Shown: positions 32,110 to 41,755, numbered from the stretch's first letter. The stretch is DNA of 64,000 nucleotides from Hamadaea flava (GCF_024172085.1 NZ_JAMZDZ010000001.1:7564001-7628000), one strand, 5' to 3'. Numbers and translations are program-made. The notes: generated by a model from the letters alone, not told the origin.

Positions 32110-33312
32110 GTGAGCAGGGTCGTCCTCGGCGTCAGCGGCGGCATCGCCGCGTACAAGGCGTGCGAGTTGCTGCGCCTGCTCACCGAATCGGGTCACCAGG
32201 TCCGCGTCGTGCCGACGGAGGCCGCCCTGCGGTTCGTCGGCGCGCCCACCTGGGAGGCCCTGTCCGGTCAGCCGGTCGCGACCGGAGTCTTCACCGACGT
32301 CCCCGAGGTGCCGCACGTCCGCCTCGGGCAGACCGCGGATCTGGTGGTCGTCGCGCCCGCGACGGCCGATCTGCTGGCCAAGGCGGCCCACGGGCTGGCC
32401 GACGACCTGCTCACCTCGACCCTGCTCACCGCTCGCTGCCCGGTCGTCTTCGCGCCGGCCATGCATACGGAGATGTGGGAGCACCCGGCCACCGCCGACA
32501 ACGTGGCGACGCTGCGCCGCCGGGGCGCGATCGTGATCGAGCCCGCCGTCGGCCGCCTCACCGGCGCCGACTCCGGCAAGGGCCGCCTGCCCGACCCCGC
32601 CGAGATCTTCGCGATCGCGCGGCGGGTGCTCGCCGGGCGTACCGCCGCCGACTTGGCCGGACGGCACGTCGTGGTCACCGCCGGCGGCACCCGGGAACCG
32701 CTCGACCCGGTCCGCTTCCTCGGCAACCGGTCGTCCGGCAAGCAGGGGTACGCGTTCGCGACGGCCGCGGTCGCCCGCGGTGCGAAGGTCACCTTGATCG
32801 CGGCCAACGTGGCCCTGCCCAACCCGGCCGGGGTCGAGCTGGTCCGGGTCGGCAGCACGGCCGACCTGCGGGATGCCGTCCTCGCGGCGGCTGACGTCGC
32901 CGACGCGATGGTGTTCGCCGCCGCGCCCGCCGACTTCCGCCCCGCGCAGTACGCCGAGCAGAAGATCAAGAAGACGGCCGACGGGTCGGCGCCCAGCCTC
33001 GAACTGGTCACCAACCCCGACATCGCCGCCGAGGCGGGCGCGCTGAAACGGCCCGGCCAGGTGCTCGTCGCGTTCGCCGCGGAGACGCACGACGCGCTCG
33101 ACAACGGCGCGGCCAAGCTCGTCAAGAAGCGGGCCGACCTGATCGTGGTGAACGAGGTCGGCGCCGACAAGGTCTTCGGGGCCGACGACAACGACGTCGT
33201 GGTGCTGGGGGCGGACGGATCCACGACAGCGCTCGGCCGGCGACCCAAAGAGGATGTCGCCGACGCCGTCTGGGACCTCGTCCTGGACCGCTGGTCGGCG
33301 AAGACCGACTGA
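32110..33312 (+). CDS. coaBC: Bifunctional phosphopantothenoylcysteine synthetase/decarboxylase
   Basis: Two consecutive coenzyme A steps: CoaB joins cysteine to 4'-phosphopantothenate, CoaC decarboxylates the product. 400 aa. CoaC half (1-185): LGVSGGIAAYKA FMN site, VVAPATADLLAKAA, and PAMHTEMW, the actinobacterial form of the PxMNxxMW motif. CoaB half (190-400): VVTAGGTREPLDPVRF, NRSSGKQGYAFA and the lysine region KIKKTADG. GTG start; only a weak ribosome-binding site. Confidence 0.95.
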   Translation: MSRVVLGVSGGIAAYKACELLRLLTESGHQVRVVPTEAALRFVGAPTWEALSGQPVATGVFTDVPEVPHVRLGQTADLVVVAPATADLLAKAAHGLADDLLTSTLLTARCPVVFAPAMHTEMWEHPATADNVATLRRRGAIVIEPAVGRLTGADSGKGRLPDPAEIFAIARRVLAGRTAADLAGRHVVVTAGGTREPLDPVRFLGNRSSGKQGYAFATAAVARGAKVTLIAANVALPNPAGVELVRVGSTADLRDAVLAAADVADAMVFAAAPADFRPAQYAEQKIKKTADGSAPSLELVTNPDIAAEAGALKRPGQVLVAFAAETHDALDNGAAKLVKKRADLIVVNEVGADKVFGADDNDVVVLGADGSTTALGRRPKEDVADAVWDLVLDRWSAKTD

Positions 33313-33438
33313 AGAGTCCGAATTGTGAACACACGGCCGGTCGCCGGATCGGCGTACGCGCAGGTTGACTAGACTGCCGCGATAACTAGCAATCGTTGAG
33401 CGTCTTGCCGTTGGCAAGCGGACCGTTGAGGGAGCACT

Positions 33439-34629
33439 GTGGCACGCCGTCTCTTCACCTCCGAATCGGTCACGGAGGGTCACCCCGACAAGATCGCCGA
33501 CCAGATCAGCGATGGCATCCTCGACGCGCTGCTGACGCAGGACCCGCACAGCCGGGTCGCCGTGGAAACCCTGATCACGACCGGCCAGGTGCACGTCGCG
33601 GGTGAGGTCACCACGAAGGCGTACGCCGACATCCCGACGATCGTCCGCGAGACGATCCTCGGCATCGGCTACGACTCCTCGAAGAAGGGCTTCGACGGCG
33701 CGTCCTGCGGCGTCAGCGTCTCGATCGGGTCGCAGTCGCCCGACATCGCCCAGGGCGTCGACTCCGCCCTGGAGCAGCGCGAGGGCGGCCACGACCTGCT
33801 GGACTCCCAGGGCGCCGGCGACCAGGGCATGATGTTCGGCTTCGCCTGCTCGGAGACGCCCGAGCTGATGCCGCTGCCGATCGCGCTCGCGCACCGGCTG
33901 GCCCGCCGGCTCGCCGCGGTCCGCAAGGACGGGGTGATCCCGTACCTGCGCCCAGACGGCAAGACCCAGGTCACCATCGAGTACAACGGCCTCAAGCCGG
34001 TCAAGCTGCACACCGTCGTGGTGTCCTCGCAGCACGCCCCGGACATCTCGCTCGAGTCGCTGCTCGCCCCGGACGTCCGCGAGCACGTCATCGCGCCGGA
34101 GCTGGAGAGCCTCGGCCTCGACACCGAGGGCTACCGGCTGCTGGTGAACCCGACCGGCCGCTTCGAGATCGGCGGCCCGATGGGCGACGCCGGCCTGACC
34201 GGCCGGAAGATCATCGTCGACACCTACGGCGGCTACGCCCGCCACGGCGGCGGCGCGTTCTCCGGCAAGGACCCGTCCAAGGTGGACCGTTCGGCGGCGT
34301 ACGCGATGCGCTGGGTCGCCAAGAACGTCGTCGCGGCCGGGCTGGCCGAGCGGTGCGAGGTGCAGGTGGCGTACGCCATCGGCAAGGCGCACCCGGTGAG
34401 CCTGTTCGTCGAGACGTTCGGCACCGAGGTCGTCCCGGTGGACCGGATCGAGAAGGCCATCAACGAGGTCTTCGACCTGCGTCCGGCCGCGATCATCCGG
34501 GACCTGGAGCTGCTGCGCCCGATCTACCAGCAGACCGCGGCGTACGGCCACTTCGGCCGCGAGCTGCCCGAGCTGGCCTGGGAGCGGACCGACCGGGTCG
34601 CCGACCTGAAGTCCGCGGCGGGGGCGTGA
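33439..34629 (+). CDS. metK: S-adenosylmethionine synthetase
   Basis: Makes SAM from methionine and ATP. 396 aa. Visible: [19 protein letters not shown] at the N-terminus, [13 protein letters not shown] near residue 130, and the P-loop-like [19 protein letters not shown] near 270. GTG start with GGGAG 5 bases upstream. The 126-base upstream gap has a TTGACT element (33365) and a 6-bp CTTGCC/GGCAAG hairpin, but no SAM-riboswitch pattern. A 7-bp inverted repeat separates it from priA. Confidence 0.96.
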   Translation: MARRLFTSESVTEGHPDKIADQISDGILDALLTQDPHSRVAVETLITTGQVHVAGEVTTKAYADIPTIVRETILGIGYDSSKKGFDGASCGVSVSIGSQSPDIAQGVDSALEQREGGHDLLDSQGAGDQGMMFGFACSETPELMPLPIALAHRLARRLAAVRKDGVIPYLRPDGKTQVTIEYNGLKPVKLHTVVVSSQHAPDISLESLLAPDVREHVIAPELESLGLDTEGYRLLVNPTGRFEIGGPMGDAGLTGRKIIVDTYGGYARHGGGAFSGKDPSKVDRSAAYAMRWVAKNVVAAGLAERCEVQVAYAIGKAHPVSLFVETFGTEVVPVDRIEKAINEVFDLRPAAIIRDLELLRPIYQQTAAYGHFGRELPELAWERTDRVADLKSAAGA

Positions 34630-34645
34630 CCCACCTTCGTCGTAG

Positions 34646-34665
34646 TCACCTGATACACCAGGTGA
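34646..34665. repeat. Inverted repeat overlapping the priA ribosome-binding site
   Basis: TCACCTG-ATACAC-CAGGTGA, 7-bp perfect arms. The right arm carries AGGTGA, the only Shine-Dalgarno-like sequence before the priA GTG at 34667, so folding could hide the site. Confidence 0.55.
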
Positions 34666-34666
34666 C

Positions 34667-36640
34667 GTGACGAGCAAGACCAAGCGCAGCGACCGGCAGC
34701 CCGCATCGGGGTTGCCGGTCGCTCGCGTCTGCGTCGACGTGCCGCTGCCGCACCTCGACCGGCCGTTCGACTACCTGGTCCCAGCGGATCTCGACACGGC
34801 GGCCCAGCCGGGCACCCGGGTGCGGGTCCGGTTCTCCGGCCAACTCGTCGACGGCTGGCTGCTCGACCGGGTCGAGCACACCGAGCTGGACCGGAAGCTG
34901 GCGTTCCTGGAGAAGGTCGTGTCGCCGGAGCCGGTGCTGCGCCCGGAGATCATCCGGCTCGCCCGCGACATCGCCGACCGATACGCCGGCAGCCTGATCG
35001 ACGTCCTGCGGCTGGCCGTGCCGCCCCGGCACGCGGCGGCCGAGAAGGCGGCCCCGAACACCCCGAAGCCACCCGGCCGGCGAGAAGAACGCCCCGGCTG
35101 GGGGCACTATGCCGCCGGGCAGGCCTTCCTGCGGGCGCTGGCCGACGGCAAGTCCCCACGGGCGGTCTGGTCGGCCCTGCCGGGGGAGCGCTGGCCGGAC
35201 CGGGTCGCGGCCGCCGTCGCCGACACGCTGGCGAGCGGCCGGGGCGCCGTCGTCATCGTGGCCGACTATCGGGACCTGGACCGCCTCGACGCCGCCCTGA
35301 CAGCCGCGCTGGGCGGCGACGACCAGCATGTCGCCCTCTCGGCAGCACTGGGCCCGGCCGAGCGCTACAAGCGCTTCCTACGCGTCAGCCGGGGCGAGGT
35401 GCAGGTGGTCATCGGGACGCGAGGCGCGTCCTTCGCCCCCGTACGCGACCTCGGCCTGGTGGTCATCTGGGACGACGGTGACGACCTGCACGCCGAACCA
35501 CGGTCGCCCTACCCGCACGCGCGACAGGTGCTGCTGAGCCGGGCGCAGCTGACCGGCTGCGCCGCCCTCGTCGGCGGGTACGCCCGGACGGCCGAGGGCC
35601 AGCTGCTGGTGGAGACCGGGTGGGCCAAGGAGATCACGCCGTCCCGGGAGACGTTGCGGGTGCTCTCGCCGCGCATCGTCACCGCCGACGACCGCCAACT
35701 GGCCCGCGACCCGGGCGCCGTCGCGGCCCGCCTGCCGAGCGTGGCGTGGGACGCCGCCCGTGAAGCGATGCGAGCCGACGCCCCCGTGCTGATCCAGGTG
35801 CCCCGCCGGGGTTACGTGCCCTCCGTGGCCTGCCAGGAGTGCCGCGAACGGGCCCGCTGCTCCCGCTGCTCGGGCCCGCTGGCGCTGCCGGGCAACGCCG
35901 GTCCGCCGGCCTGTCGCTGGTGCGCCCGCCCGGCCGCCGACTACACCTGTCCGCGCTGCGGTGGCCGCCGCCTGCGTGCCTCGGTGACCGGCGTCCGGCG
36001 TACGGCGGAGGAGCTGGGCCGGGCGTTCCCGGGGGTGCCGGTGCGTACGTCCGGCGGCGAATCGGTCTTGGCGACCGTCCCGGCGGAGGCGTCGCTGGTC
36101 CTCGCCACGCCCGGCGCGGAACCCATCGTGGACGGACCCGGCTACGGCGCGGTGCTGCTGCTCGACACCTGGGCGATGCTGACCCGGGCCGACCTGCGCG
36201 CCGCCGAGGAGGCGCTGCGACGCTGGATGGCGGCCGCCGCGCTCGCCGTCCCCGCCGGCAAGGGCGGCAAGGTGGTCGTGGTCGCCGACGGTTCGATGAT
36301 CCCGGTGCAGGCGCTGCTGCGCTGGGACGCCGCCTGGCTGGCCGAACGGGAGCTGGCCGACCGGCGGGCGCTCGGCTTCCCGCCCGCCGCGCGGATGGCG
36401 TCGCTCACCGGTCCACCGGCTGCGGTCGCCGAGCTGACCGAGTCGGCCGACCTGCCGCCGGGAACCGAGCAACTCGGCCCGCTGGAGATCGGCGAGGGCT
36501 CAGAACGGTTGCTGCTTCGGGTCCGGCGGTCGGAGGCGGCGGCGTTGGCGCATGCGCTTCACGCGGCCGCCGGGACGCGCAGCGCCCGCAAGTCGGCCGA
36601 CGCCGTCCGGGTTCAGCTCGATCCGCTGGAACTGCTCTAG
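34667..36640 (+). CDS. priA: PriA-like replication restart protein lacking helicase motifs
   Basis: 657 aa. The N-terminal 3'BD fold of PriA is clear (VCVDVPLPHLDRPFDYLVP). The helicase core is degenerate: no GxTGSGKTE Walker A is found, and the DEEH box is replaced by WDDGDD before PYPHARQVLL. The zinc region keeps four Cys pairs (CQECRERARCSRC, CRWC, CPRC). The C-terminal domain keeps ELADRRALGFPPAARM. This helicase-dead form is usual in actinobacteria, so it probably acts as a DNA-structure-binding loader. GTG start. Confidence 0.9.
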   Translation: MTSKTKRSDRQPASGLPVARVCVDVPLPHLDRPFDYLVPADLDTAAQPGTRVRVRFSGQLVDGWLLDRVEHTELDRKLAFLEKVVSPEPVLRPEIIRLARDIADRYAGSLIDVLRLAVPPRHAAAEKAAPNTPKPPGRREERPGWGHYAAGQAFLRALADGKSPRAVWSALPGERWPDRVAAAVADTLASGRGAVVIVADYRDLDRLDAALTAALGGDDQHVALSAALGPAERYKRFLRVSRGEVQVVIGTRGASFAPVRDLGLVVIWDDGDDLHAEPRSPYPHARQVLLSRAQLTGCAALVGGYARTAEGQLLVETGWAKEITPSRETLRVLSPRIVTADDRQLARDPGAVAARLPSVAWDAAREAMRADAPVLIQVPRRGYVPSVACQECRERARCSRCSGPLALPGNAGPPACRWCARPAADYTCPRCGGRRLRASVTGVRRTAEELGRAFPGVPVRTSGGESVLATVPAEASLVLATPGAEPIVDGPGYGAVLLLDTWAMLTRADLRAAEEALRRWMAAAALAVPAGKGGKVVVVADGSMIPVQALLRWDAAWLAERELADRRALGFPPAARMASLTGPPAAVAELTESADLPPGTEQLGPLEIGEGSERLLLRVRRSEAAALAHALHAAAGTRSARKSADAVRVQLDPLELL

Positions 36641-36757
36641 GCCCAGCCGCCTGTCCCGTCGCCCGTTCGGGGTCGGCTGCACGACACCGTCTCGGTCACC
36701 CTCGCCGCACGCTGTGCGGTACGCCGGTGACGAGGCGGTGGGCGAGAGGAGCCGGCC

Positions 36758-37018
36758 ATGGCCGAAGGCGTCCCAGTCTGGGAGACGAGCTGGAGCGTAC
36801 GCGAATTCGAGCCGGACGAGGTCGTCGAGGAGGTCTCCTGCCAGCCGGTCGACGAGCGCAACGACGGCCTGAACTGGCAGGGCAACCGGATCCCGACCGC
36901 TGAGGACTTCGAGGAGGCCGCCATCGGGCGCAATGTGCCCGGCGACGGCGGACCCGACGACGTCGACGAGGACCCCGAGGCTCCGGCGGGGGAGGCGGAG
37001 ACCGATGCCCCCGCGTGA
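36758..37018 (+). CDS. Small acidic protein, unknown function
   Basis: 86 aa, strongly acidic (long runs of Asp/Glu), no signal peptide or membrane segment. VPVWETSWSVREFEPDEVVEE at the N-terminus, GNRIPTAEDFEEAA in the middle, and a DDVDEDPEAPAGEAE tail. GAGAGGAG ribosome-binding site 6 bases before the ATG. Its last 14 bases overlap the start of the M15 peptidase gene, so the two are co-translated and may work together. Not recognised. Confidence 0.72.
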   Translation: MAEGVPVWETSWSVREFEPDEVVEEVSCQPVDERNDGLNWQGNRIPTAEDFEEAAIGRNVPGDGGPDDVDEDPEAPAGEAETDAPA

Positions 37019-37826
37019 GGCGTACATGAAACGGCCGCACGGGGTGAGCCTCGACCGGGCTCAGCAGAACGGTTGGGGCACCGGCTGGCCGAACTGCCAG
37101 AAGAGCAAGATCGTCGAGCTGTCGGCCGGCGGAGTGAAGGTCAACGTACGCCGGGAGCTGGCCGAGCTGGTGGGGCTGCTGCTCAACGCGACGGTCGCCC
37201 TGCACCGGTACCGCCTCAAGGCGCATGCGACCGGTGGCTACAACTGCCGCAGCATTCGGAACAAGAACAAACCCAGCAACCACTCGTGGGGGCTGGCAGT
37301 CGATCTGAACTGGAACGACAACCCGTTCCAGAAGCCGTTCAAATCCGACCTGCCGATCGACGTCATTCCACTGTGGTGGAACTGCGGCTTCTACTGGGGC
37401 GGCTGGTACTCGACCAAGCCCGACCCGATGCACTTCGAGTACGTCTTCACCCCGGCCGACGTCCCGCGCCACGTGCGCAAGGCAAAGGAGCTGACCATGC
37501 CGTTCCGCGACGACGGCGACGCCCGCGCGCTGATCTTCCGGGTCGAGGGCCTGCTCGCCATGCGGGAGACCATCGACAACCACGTCAACAACCCGCACGA
37601 GCCGAACAAGCTGACCGCCGTGGTCAACGCGATCGCCTTGGATGCCAAGGGCGCCCGAGCCTCGGCCGGTGACGCCGCCGCGGCCGCCCGGCTCGCGGCG
37701 GAATCCGCCCGGGCCGCGCAGACCGCCGCCGAAGCGGCCCAAGCCGCGGTGCTCGACCCGGCCGCGCTGGAGGCGCTCCTCGAACGCGTCGTGCGCCGGG
37801 TGCTGGCCGAGCCCCCGCCCGCCTGA
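37005..37826 (+). CDS. M15-family peptidase (VanY/endolysin-like) with Ala-rich coiled-coil tail
   Basis: 273 aa from ATG 37005 (GGGAGG 8 bases upstream). The zinc peptidase core shows HSWGLAVDLNW, where the His and Asp are the usual M15 metal ligands, and DPMHFEY with the third ligand His. This architecture is found in D,D- or L,D-carboxypeptidases and phage endolysins. No signal peptide is visible, which is unusual for a wall enzyme. Residues 190-273 are Ala-rich with heptad-like AAAARLAAESARAAQ repeats and a LERVVRRVLAEPP end, reminiscent of phage-encoded proteins. Substrate and export route unknown. Confidence 0.8.
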   Translation: MPPREAYMKRPHGVSLDRAQQNGWGTGWPNCQKSKIVELSAGGVKVNVRRELAELVGLLLNATVALHRYRLKAHATGGYNCRSIRNKNKPSNHSWGLAVDLNWNDNPFQKPFKSDLPIDVIPLWWNCGFYWGGWYSTKPDPMHFEYVFTPADVPRHVRKAKELTMPFRDDGDARALIFRVEGLLAMRETIDNHVNNPHEPNKLTAVVNAIALDAKGARASAGDAAAAARLAAESARAAQTAAEAAQAAVLDPAALEALLERVVRRVLAEPPPA

Positions 37827-37857
37827 CCCGCCCGCCTCCGCAGGTCGGCGTTTCTCA

Positions 37858-37916
37858 GCAGATCGCGGTTATGCATGCCTCCGACGGCCTCGGAAGCATG
37901 CATAACCGTGATCTGC
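37858..37916. repeat. Long inverted repeat, dispersed palindrome family 2 (copy A)
   Basis: 21-bp arms (37858-37878 and 37896-37916) with one mismatch, left arm GCAGATCGCGGTTATGCATG plus C, around 17 bases. It sits between the convergent ends of the M15 peptidase and rsmB genes. Related in arm sequence to 56344-56406. Confidence 0.85.
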
Positions 37917-37938
37917 ACCAAAGGCGGTGCGGGTCGGG

Positions 37939-39333
37939 TCAGGCGGTGCGGCGGAGGACGGCCAGGAACATGGCGTCGGTGCCGTGCCGGTGCGGCCACA
38001 GCTGCACGGTCGGCCCGCCGCCGAGGCCGGGCATCGGCGGAAGCAGCGGCCGGGCGTCCACGAAGTCCATCGTGGACGGCGAACGGCGGGCCGCCTCGAC
38101 GACGCTGACCTGCGTCTCCACTACGTGCGGCGAGCACGTCACGTACGCGACCAAGCCGCCGGGCCGGACCGCCTGGAAGGCCGCCCCCAGCAGTTCCCGT
38201 TGCAGCCGGGTCAGCGGCGGCAGGTCCGACGGCTGGCGGCGCCAGCGGGACTCGGGCCGCCGCCGCAGCGAGCCGAGCCCGGTGCAGGGCGCGTCGACCA
38301 GGACGCGGTCGAAGCCGTCGGCCGGTAGCGCGGGATCGCGTCCGACCGCCCGGCCGTCGGTGCAGACCACGTCGGCGGGCAGTCCGCGGACGGCCAGCTC
38401 GACCAGGCGAGCCCGATGCGGCTGCACCTCGACCGCGGTCAGCCGCGCGCCTCGTTCGGCCGCCAGCGCGGCCAGCAGCCCGGCCTTGCCGCCCGGTCCG
38501 GCGCACAGGTCGAGCCAGCGCTCGTCCGAACCTTCCAGTTCCGCGTTGACCAGCGCCGCCGCGACGAGCTGCGAACCCTCGTCCTGAACGTGCGCCCGGC
38601 CGTCGCGGATCGCGGCGAGGTCGCCGGGCGCGCCGCCGGACAGGTAGACCGCGTACGGGGAGAACGCTCCGGGCGCGCCGCCGACCTCGTCGGCGAGGTC
38701 CACCGCGTCGGCCCGGCCCGGCCGCGCGCACAGGTGCACCGGTGGACGTTCGTTGTCCTCGGCGAGCAGTTGCGCGGTGTCGGCCAGATCGCCGCCGAGC
38801 GCCTCGGAGAACGCCCGCACGATCCACTCCGGATGGCTCCAGGCCGCGGCCAGGTGCGCGATCGGGTCGTCGCCCGCCGGTGGCGCGACCACCCCGACCC
38901 ACTCGTCGAAGGTCCGCTCGCTCACCCGGCGCAGCACCGCGTTCGCGAAGCCGATCGCCCCCGGTGCCACCTCCCGCACCAGCTCCACCGTCTCGCCGAC
39001 GGCCGCGTGCGGGGGCACTCTGGTCTGCAGGATCTGGTACGCGCCCAGCCGCAGAGCGTCCCGGGCGGGCGGATCGATGCGGTCGATGTCGCGTCCGGCG
39101 GCCTCGGCGAGGATGAGGTCGATGGTGCCCTGACCACGCAGCGTCCCGTAGGTGATCTCGGTGGCGAAGGCGGCGTCCCGGCCGAACAGCTCCCGGTCGC
39201 GCAGGATCTGCGGCAGGACGATGTTCGCGTACGCTCCGTCGCGGTGCACGGCCAGCAGCGCCTCGTACGCGGCCGCGCGGGCGGGGTCGATGGTGCTGCG
39301 CCGGCCGCCGCGCCGGGCGGGTGCGGCCCGCAT
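37939..39333 (-). CDS. rsmB: 16S rRNA m5C967 methyltransferase RsmB
   Basis: SAM-dependent rRNA (cytosine-5) methyltransferase (Sun/NOL1 family). 464 aa. N-terminal NusB-like domain (AAYEALLAVHRDGAYANIVLP, then DALRLGAYQIL). The catalytic domain has DLCAGPGGKAGLLAAL for SAM binding, the VDAPCTGLGSLRRRP motif near residue 348, and the nucleophile in YVTCSPHVVE near 398. The TGA of fmt overlaps its ATG (TGATG). Last gene of def-fmt-rsmB. Confidence 0.94.
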   Translation of the reverse strand: MRAAPARRGGRRSTIDPARAAAYEALLAVHRDGAYANIVLPQILRDRELFGRDAAFATEITYGTLRGQGTIDLILAEAAGRDIDRIDPPARDALRLGAYQILQTRVPPHAAVGETVELVREVAPGAIGFANAVLRRVSERTFDEWVGVVAPPAGDDPIAHLAAAWSHPEWIVRAFSEALGGDLADTAQLLAEDNERPPVHLCARPGRADAVDLADEVGGAPGAFSPYAVYLSGGAPGDLAAIRDGRAHVQDEGSQLVAAALVNAELEGSDERWLDLCAGPGGKAGLLAALAAERGARLTAVEVQPHRARLVELAVRGLPADVVCTDGRAVGRDPALPADGFDRVLVDAPCTGLGSLRRRPESRWRRQPSDLPPLTRLQRELLGAAFQAVRPGGLVAYVTCSPHVVETQVSVVEAARRSPSTMDFVDARPLLPPMPGLGGGPTVQLWPHRHGTDAMFLAVLRRTA

Positions 39334-40286
39334 CAGCCGAGCCGTTCTTGCGTGCTGAGGTGCAGACCCCGGGCCCAGTCGGCGGCCCGCATGGCCTTCT
39401 TGCCGGCCGCGCGTACCTCCCCGAGGACGACGGGATCGGTCGCGGTGCCGACCAGCACCCGGTTCTTCTCGACCAGCAGGTCACCGGGCTCCAGGCGGGG
39501 ACCGCCGGGCAACGGGGTGACCGCGCCGAGTTTGAGCCGCTCGTCGCGCTGAGTCTCCGGTGCCCCGTTCCGGAGCAGCCGCGTCCACGCGCCCGGATTC
39601 GGGGTCGCCGCCCGGATACGGCGGTCGACGGCGAACGCCGGTTCGATCCAGTGCACCTGCGCGTCCTCCACGGTGATCTTCGGGGCCAGGGTGATGCCGT
39701 CCATCGGCTGCGGAACCGGCGTGACCGCGCCCGCCTCGATCGCGTCCAGCACGCTGACGAGCAGGCCCGCACCGTCGACGGCGAGCCGGCCGAGCAGGTC
39801 GCCCGCGGTGTCGGCCGGGCGGATCTTCTCCGCCATCGTGCCGAAGACCGGGCCGGTGTCCAGGCCGGCCTCCAGCTGGAAGACCGACGCGCCGGTGATC
39901 TCGTCGCCGTGCCAGATCGCGTGCTGCACCGGTGCCGCGCCGCGCCAGGCGGGCAGCAGCGAGAAGTGCAGGTTCACCCAGCCGAGCCGGGGGATCTCCA
40001 GGGCGGCGGGCGGCACCAGCGCACCGTACGCCACGACCGGCACACAGTCCGGCGCGATGTTGGCCAGCCGGGCGAGGAACTCGGGATCCCTGGGCCGCTC
40101 CGGGGTCAACACCTCGACCCCGTGCTCGTCGGCCCAGGCGCCAGCGGGGGAGCGCACGACGTGCCGGCCACGGCCGGCCGGCGCGTCAGGGCGGGTCACG
40201 ACGGCCACCAGTTCGTGGTCCGAGGCGGCCAGGGCGTCCAGGGACGGGAGAGCGACCTCCGGCGTACCGGCGAAGACGAGACGCAT
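39333..40286 (-). CDS. fmt: Methionyl-tRNA formyltransferase
   Basis: Formylates initiator Met-tRNA using 10-formyl-THF. 317 aa. [16 protein letters not shown] at the N-terminus, [17 protein letters not shown] with the catalytic Asn, His and Ser loop near residue 107, and GLDTGPVF. The C-terminal OB-like domain runs from about 205. Follows def by 17 bases; the stop overlaps rsmB. Partner of def in the N-formyl cycle. Confidence 0.96.
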   Translation of the reverse strand: MRLVFAGTPEVALPSLDALAASDHELVAVVTRPDAPAGRGRHVVRSPAGAWADEHGVEVLTPERPRDPEFLARLANIAPDCVPVVAYGALVPPAALEIPRLGWVNLHFSLLPAWRGAAPVQHAIWHGDEITGASVFQLEAGLDTGPVFGTMAEKIRPADTAGDLLGRLAVDGAGLLVSVLDAIEAGAVTPVPQPMDGITLAPKITVEDAQVHWIEPAFAVDRRIRAATPNPGAWTRLLRNGAPETQRDERLKLGAVTPLPGGPRLEPGDLLVEKNRVLVGTATDPVVLGEVRAAGKKAMRAADWARGLHLSTQERLG

Positions 40287-40302
40287 CAGTTCAGTCCACC
40301 CT

Positions 40303-40875
40303 TCAACGCCCGAGCCCGAACGGGCTGGGACCGGCTTGGGGGTGGACGGCGTGCGGGCTGACCTTGATCCGGGTGTTCGCCGGGTCGTACCAGTCGGCCC
40401 GGCGGATCTCCTTCAGCGCCTTCTTGCGCTCGTCGGTCTCCAGCCGGTCGATGAAGATCACCCCGTCGAGGTGGTCGGTCTCGTGCTGGGCGCAGCGGGC
40501 CATCATCCCGGTTCCGACGATCTGCAGGGGATCGCCGAACTCGTTGAAGCCCCGGGCCACCACGTTCTGCCGGCGCTTGGTGTCGAAGTAGAGGCCGGGC
40601 AGCGACAGGCAGCCCTCCTGGCCGTCCTGCTCCTCGTCGTCCGGGAACTCCAGCACCGGGTTGATCAGGTGCCCGACGACGTCGTCCACGTCGAAGGTGA
40701 ACACGCGCAGCCCGACGCCGATCTGCGGCGCCGCGAGTCCAGCCCCGCCGTGTTTGCGCATCGTCTCCACCAGGTCGCCGACGAGCCGCCGCAGCTCCTT
40801 GTCGAAGTCGACCACGGGGTCTGCCGGCGTACGCAGAACCGGGTCGCCGAAGTAGCGGATGGGCTGGACAGTCAC
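40303..40875 (-). CDS. def: Peptide deformylase
   Basis: Fe/Zn hydrolase that removes the formyl group from nascent peptides. 190 aa. The three family motifs are present: [11 protein letters not shown] near residue 43, QEGCLSLPG near 85, and [10 protein letters not shown] near 130, giving the Cys and two His ligands and the catalytic Glu. GTG start with GAAGGAG 8 bases upstream. First gene of the def-fmt-rsmB operon, divergent from rpe. Confidence 0.96.
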   Translation of the reverse strand: MTVQPIRYFGDPVLRTPADPVVDFDKELRRLVGDLVETMRKHGGAGLAAPQIGVGLRVFTFDVDDVVGHLINPVLEFPDDEEQDGQEGCLSLPGLYFDTKRRQNVVARGFNEFGDPLQIVGTGMMARCAQHETDHLDGVIFIDRLETDERKKALKEIRRADWYDPANTRIKVSPHAVHPQAGPSPFGLGR

Positions 40876-40975
40876 GTCGGACGGCTCCTTCGCAGAAACG
40901 CGGGTAAAGAACGTGGGTACAAGTGCCCCCAGTCTACGGACTCCGGTACGCCGAGGGCGGAGCGACGAGATGACC

Positions 40976-40988
40976 TAGGCTGAGCGCG
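40976..40988 (+). promoter_or_regulatory. Candidate -10 (TAGGCT) for a leaderless rpe mRNA
   Basis: TAGGCT at 40976-40981 fits TANNNT; a start 7 bases on would fall at the rpe GTG (40988), which lacks a Shine-Dalgarno. No good -35 is seen. Confidence 0.42.
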
Positions 40989-41641
40989 TGACGCCGATCA
41001 TCGCGCCCAGCCTGCTCGCAGCCGACTTCGCCCGGCTCGCCGAGGCCGCCCAGGCCGTCCACGCCGACGCCGACTGGCTCCATGTCGACGTCATGGACTA
41101 CCACTTCGTCCCGAACCTGACGATCGGGCTGCCGGTCGTTCAGAGCCTGCGGGCGGCCACCGATCACCCGCTGGACTGCCACCTCATGATCGAGGCGCCG
41201 GAGCGGTGGGCCGTCGGGTACGCCGAGGCCGGCGCGTACAACGTGAGCTTCCACGTGGAGGCCGCCGCCGACCCGATCGCGCTGGCCAAGAACCTGCGGG
41301 CGGCCGGGGCCAAGGCGGGCCTCGCGGTCGACCGGGACACCCCGATCGAGCCCTATCTGGAGCTGCTCCCGCACTTCGACACCCTGCTGATCATGACGAT
41401 CAAGGCCGGGTTCGGCGGCCAGAAGTTCATGCCGGAGATGCTCGACAAGGTACGCACGGCGCGGCGGCACGCCGACGCCGAAGGTCTGCAGATCCGGGTC
41501 GAGGTCGACGGCGGCATCGCCGCGGACACCATCGAGCAGGCGGCCGAGGCCGGCGCGGACGCGTTCGTCGCCGGGACGGCTGTGTTCGGCGCTGTCGACC
41601 CGGCTGACGCCTGCCGTCGCCTGCGCGCCCTGGTCGGCTAG
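40988..41641 (+). CDS. rpe: Ribulose-phosphate 3-epimerase
   Basis: Metal-dependent TIM-barrel enzyme interconverting ribulose-5-P and xylulose-5-P. 217 aa. Seen: [13 protein letters not shown] at the N-terminus, [16 protein letters not shown] (usually MDNHFVPN, with Asn replaced by Tyr), [13 protein letters not shown] and [14 protein letters not shown] start. Stands alone between the def operon and the GGDEF gene. Pentose phosphate feeds the riboflavin genes that follow, but that link is only positional. Confidence 0.95.
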   Translation: MTPIIAPSLLAADFARLAEAAQAVHADADWLHVDVMDYHFVPNLTIGLPVVQSLRAATDHPLDCHLMIEAPERWAVGYAEAGAYNVSFHVEAAADPIALAKNLRAAGAKAGLAVDRDTPIEPYLELLPHFDTLLIMTIKAGFGGQKFMPEMLDKVRTARRHADAEGLQIRVEVDGGIAADTIEQAAEAGADAFVAGTAVFGAVDPADACRRLRALVG

Positions 41642-41693
41642 CCGACCTCGCAGCAATAGTCACTCGCCGCAATAGTCAGCTGAGTCGCCTGGC

Positions 41694-41755
41694 CTGATCC
41701 GCCGGTCGGGTACAACCAGATGTTCCCAAGATTCGAAGCGGATCACTGATCCGTC
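41694..41755. repeat. Degenerate copy of palindrome family 1
   Basis: CCCAAGATTCGAAGCGGATCACTGATCC resembles the right half of the 31-kb copy, and CTGATCCGCCGGTCGGG resembles the left arm region. The match is too weak to score by eye with certainty. Confidence 0.35.

Noticed and set aside
33313-33438. Possible SAM riboswitch before metK
   Set aside because: The 126-base gap shows only a promoter-like TTGACT and a small hairpin; no SAM-I, II or IV aptamer pattern could be laid out by eye.
32026-34683. 885-codon minus-strand open frame opposite coaBC and metK
   Set aside because: Composition (Asp/Arg/Gly/Val) and lack of motifs mark it as the antisense shadow of coaBC-metK.
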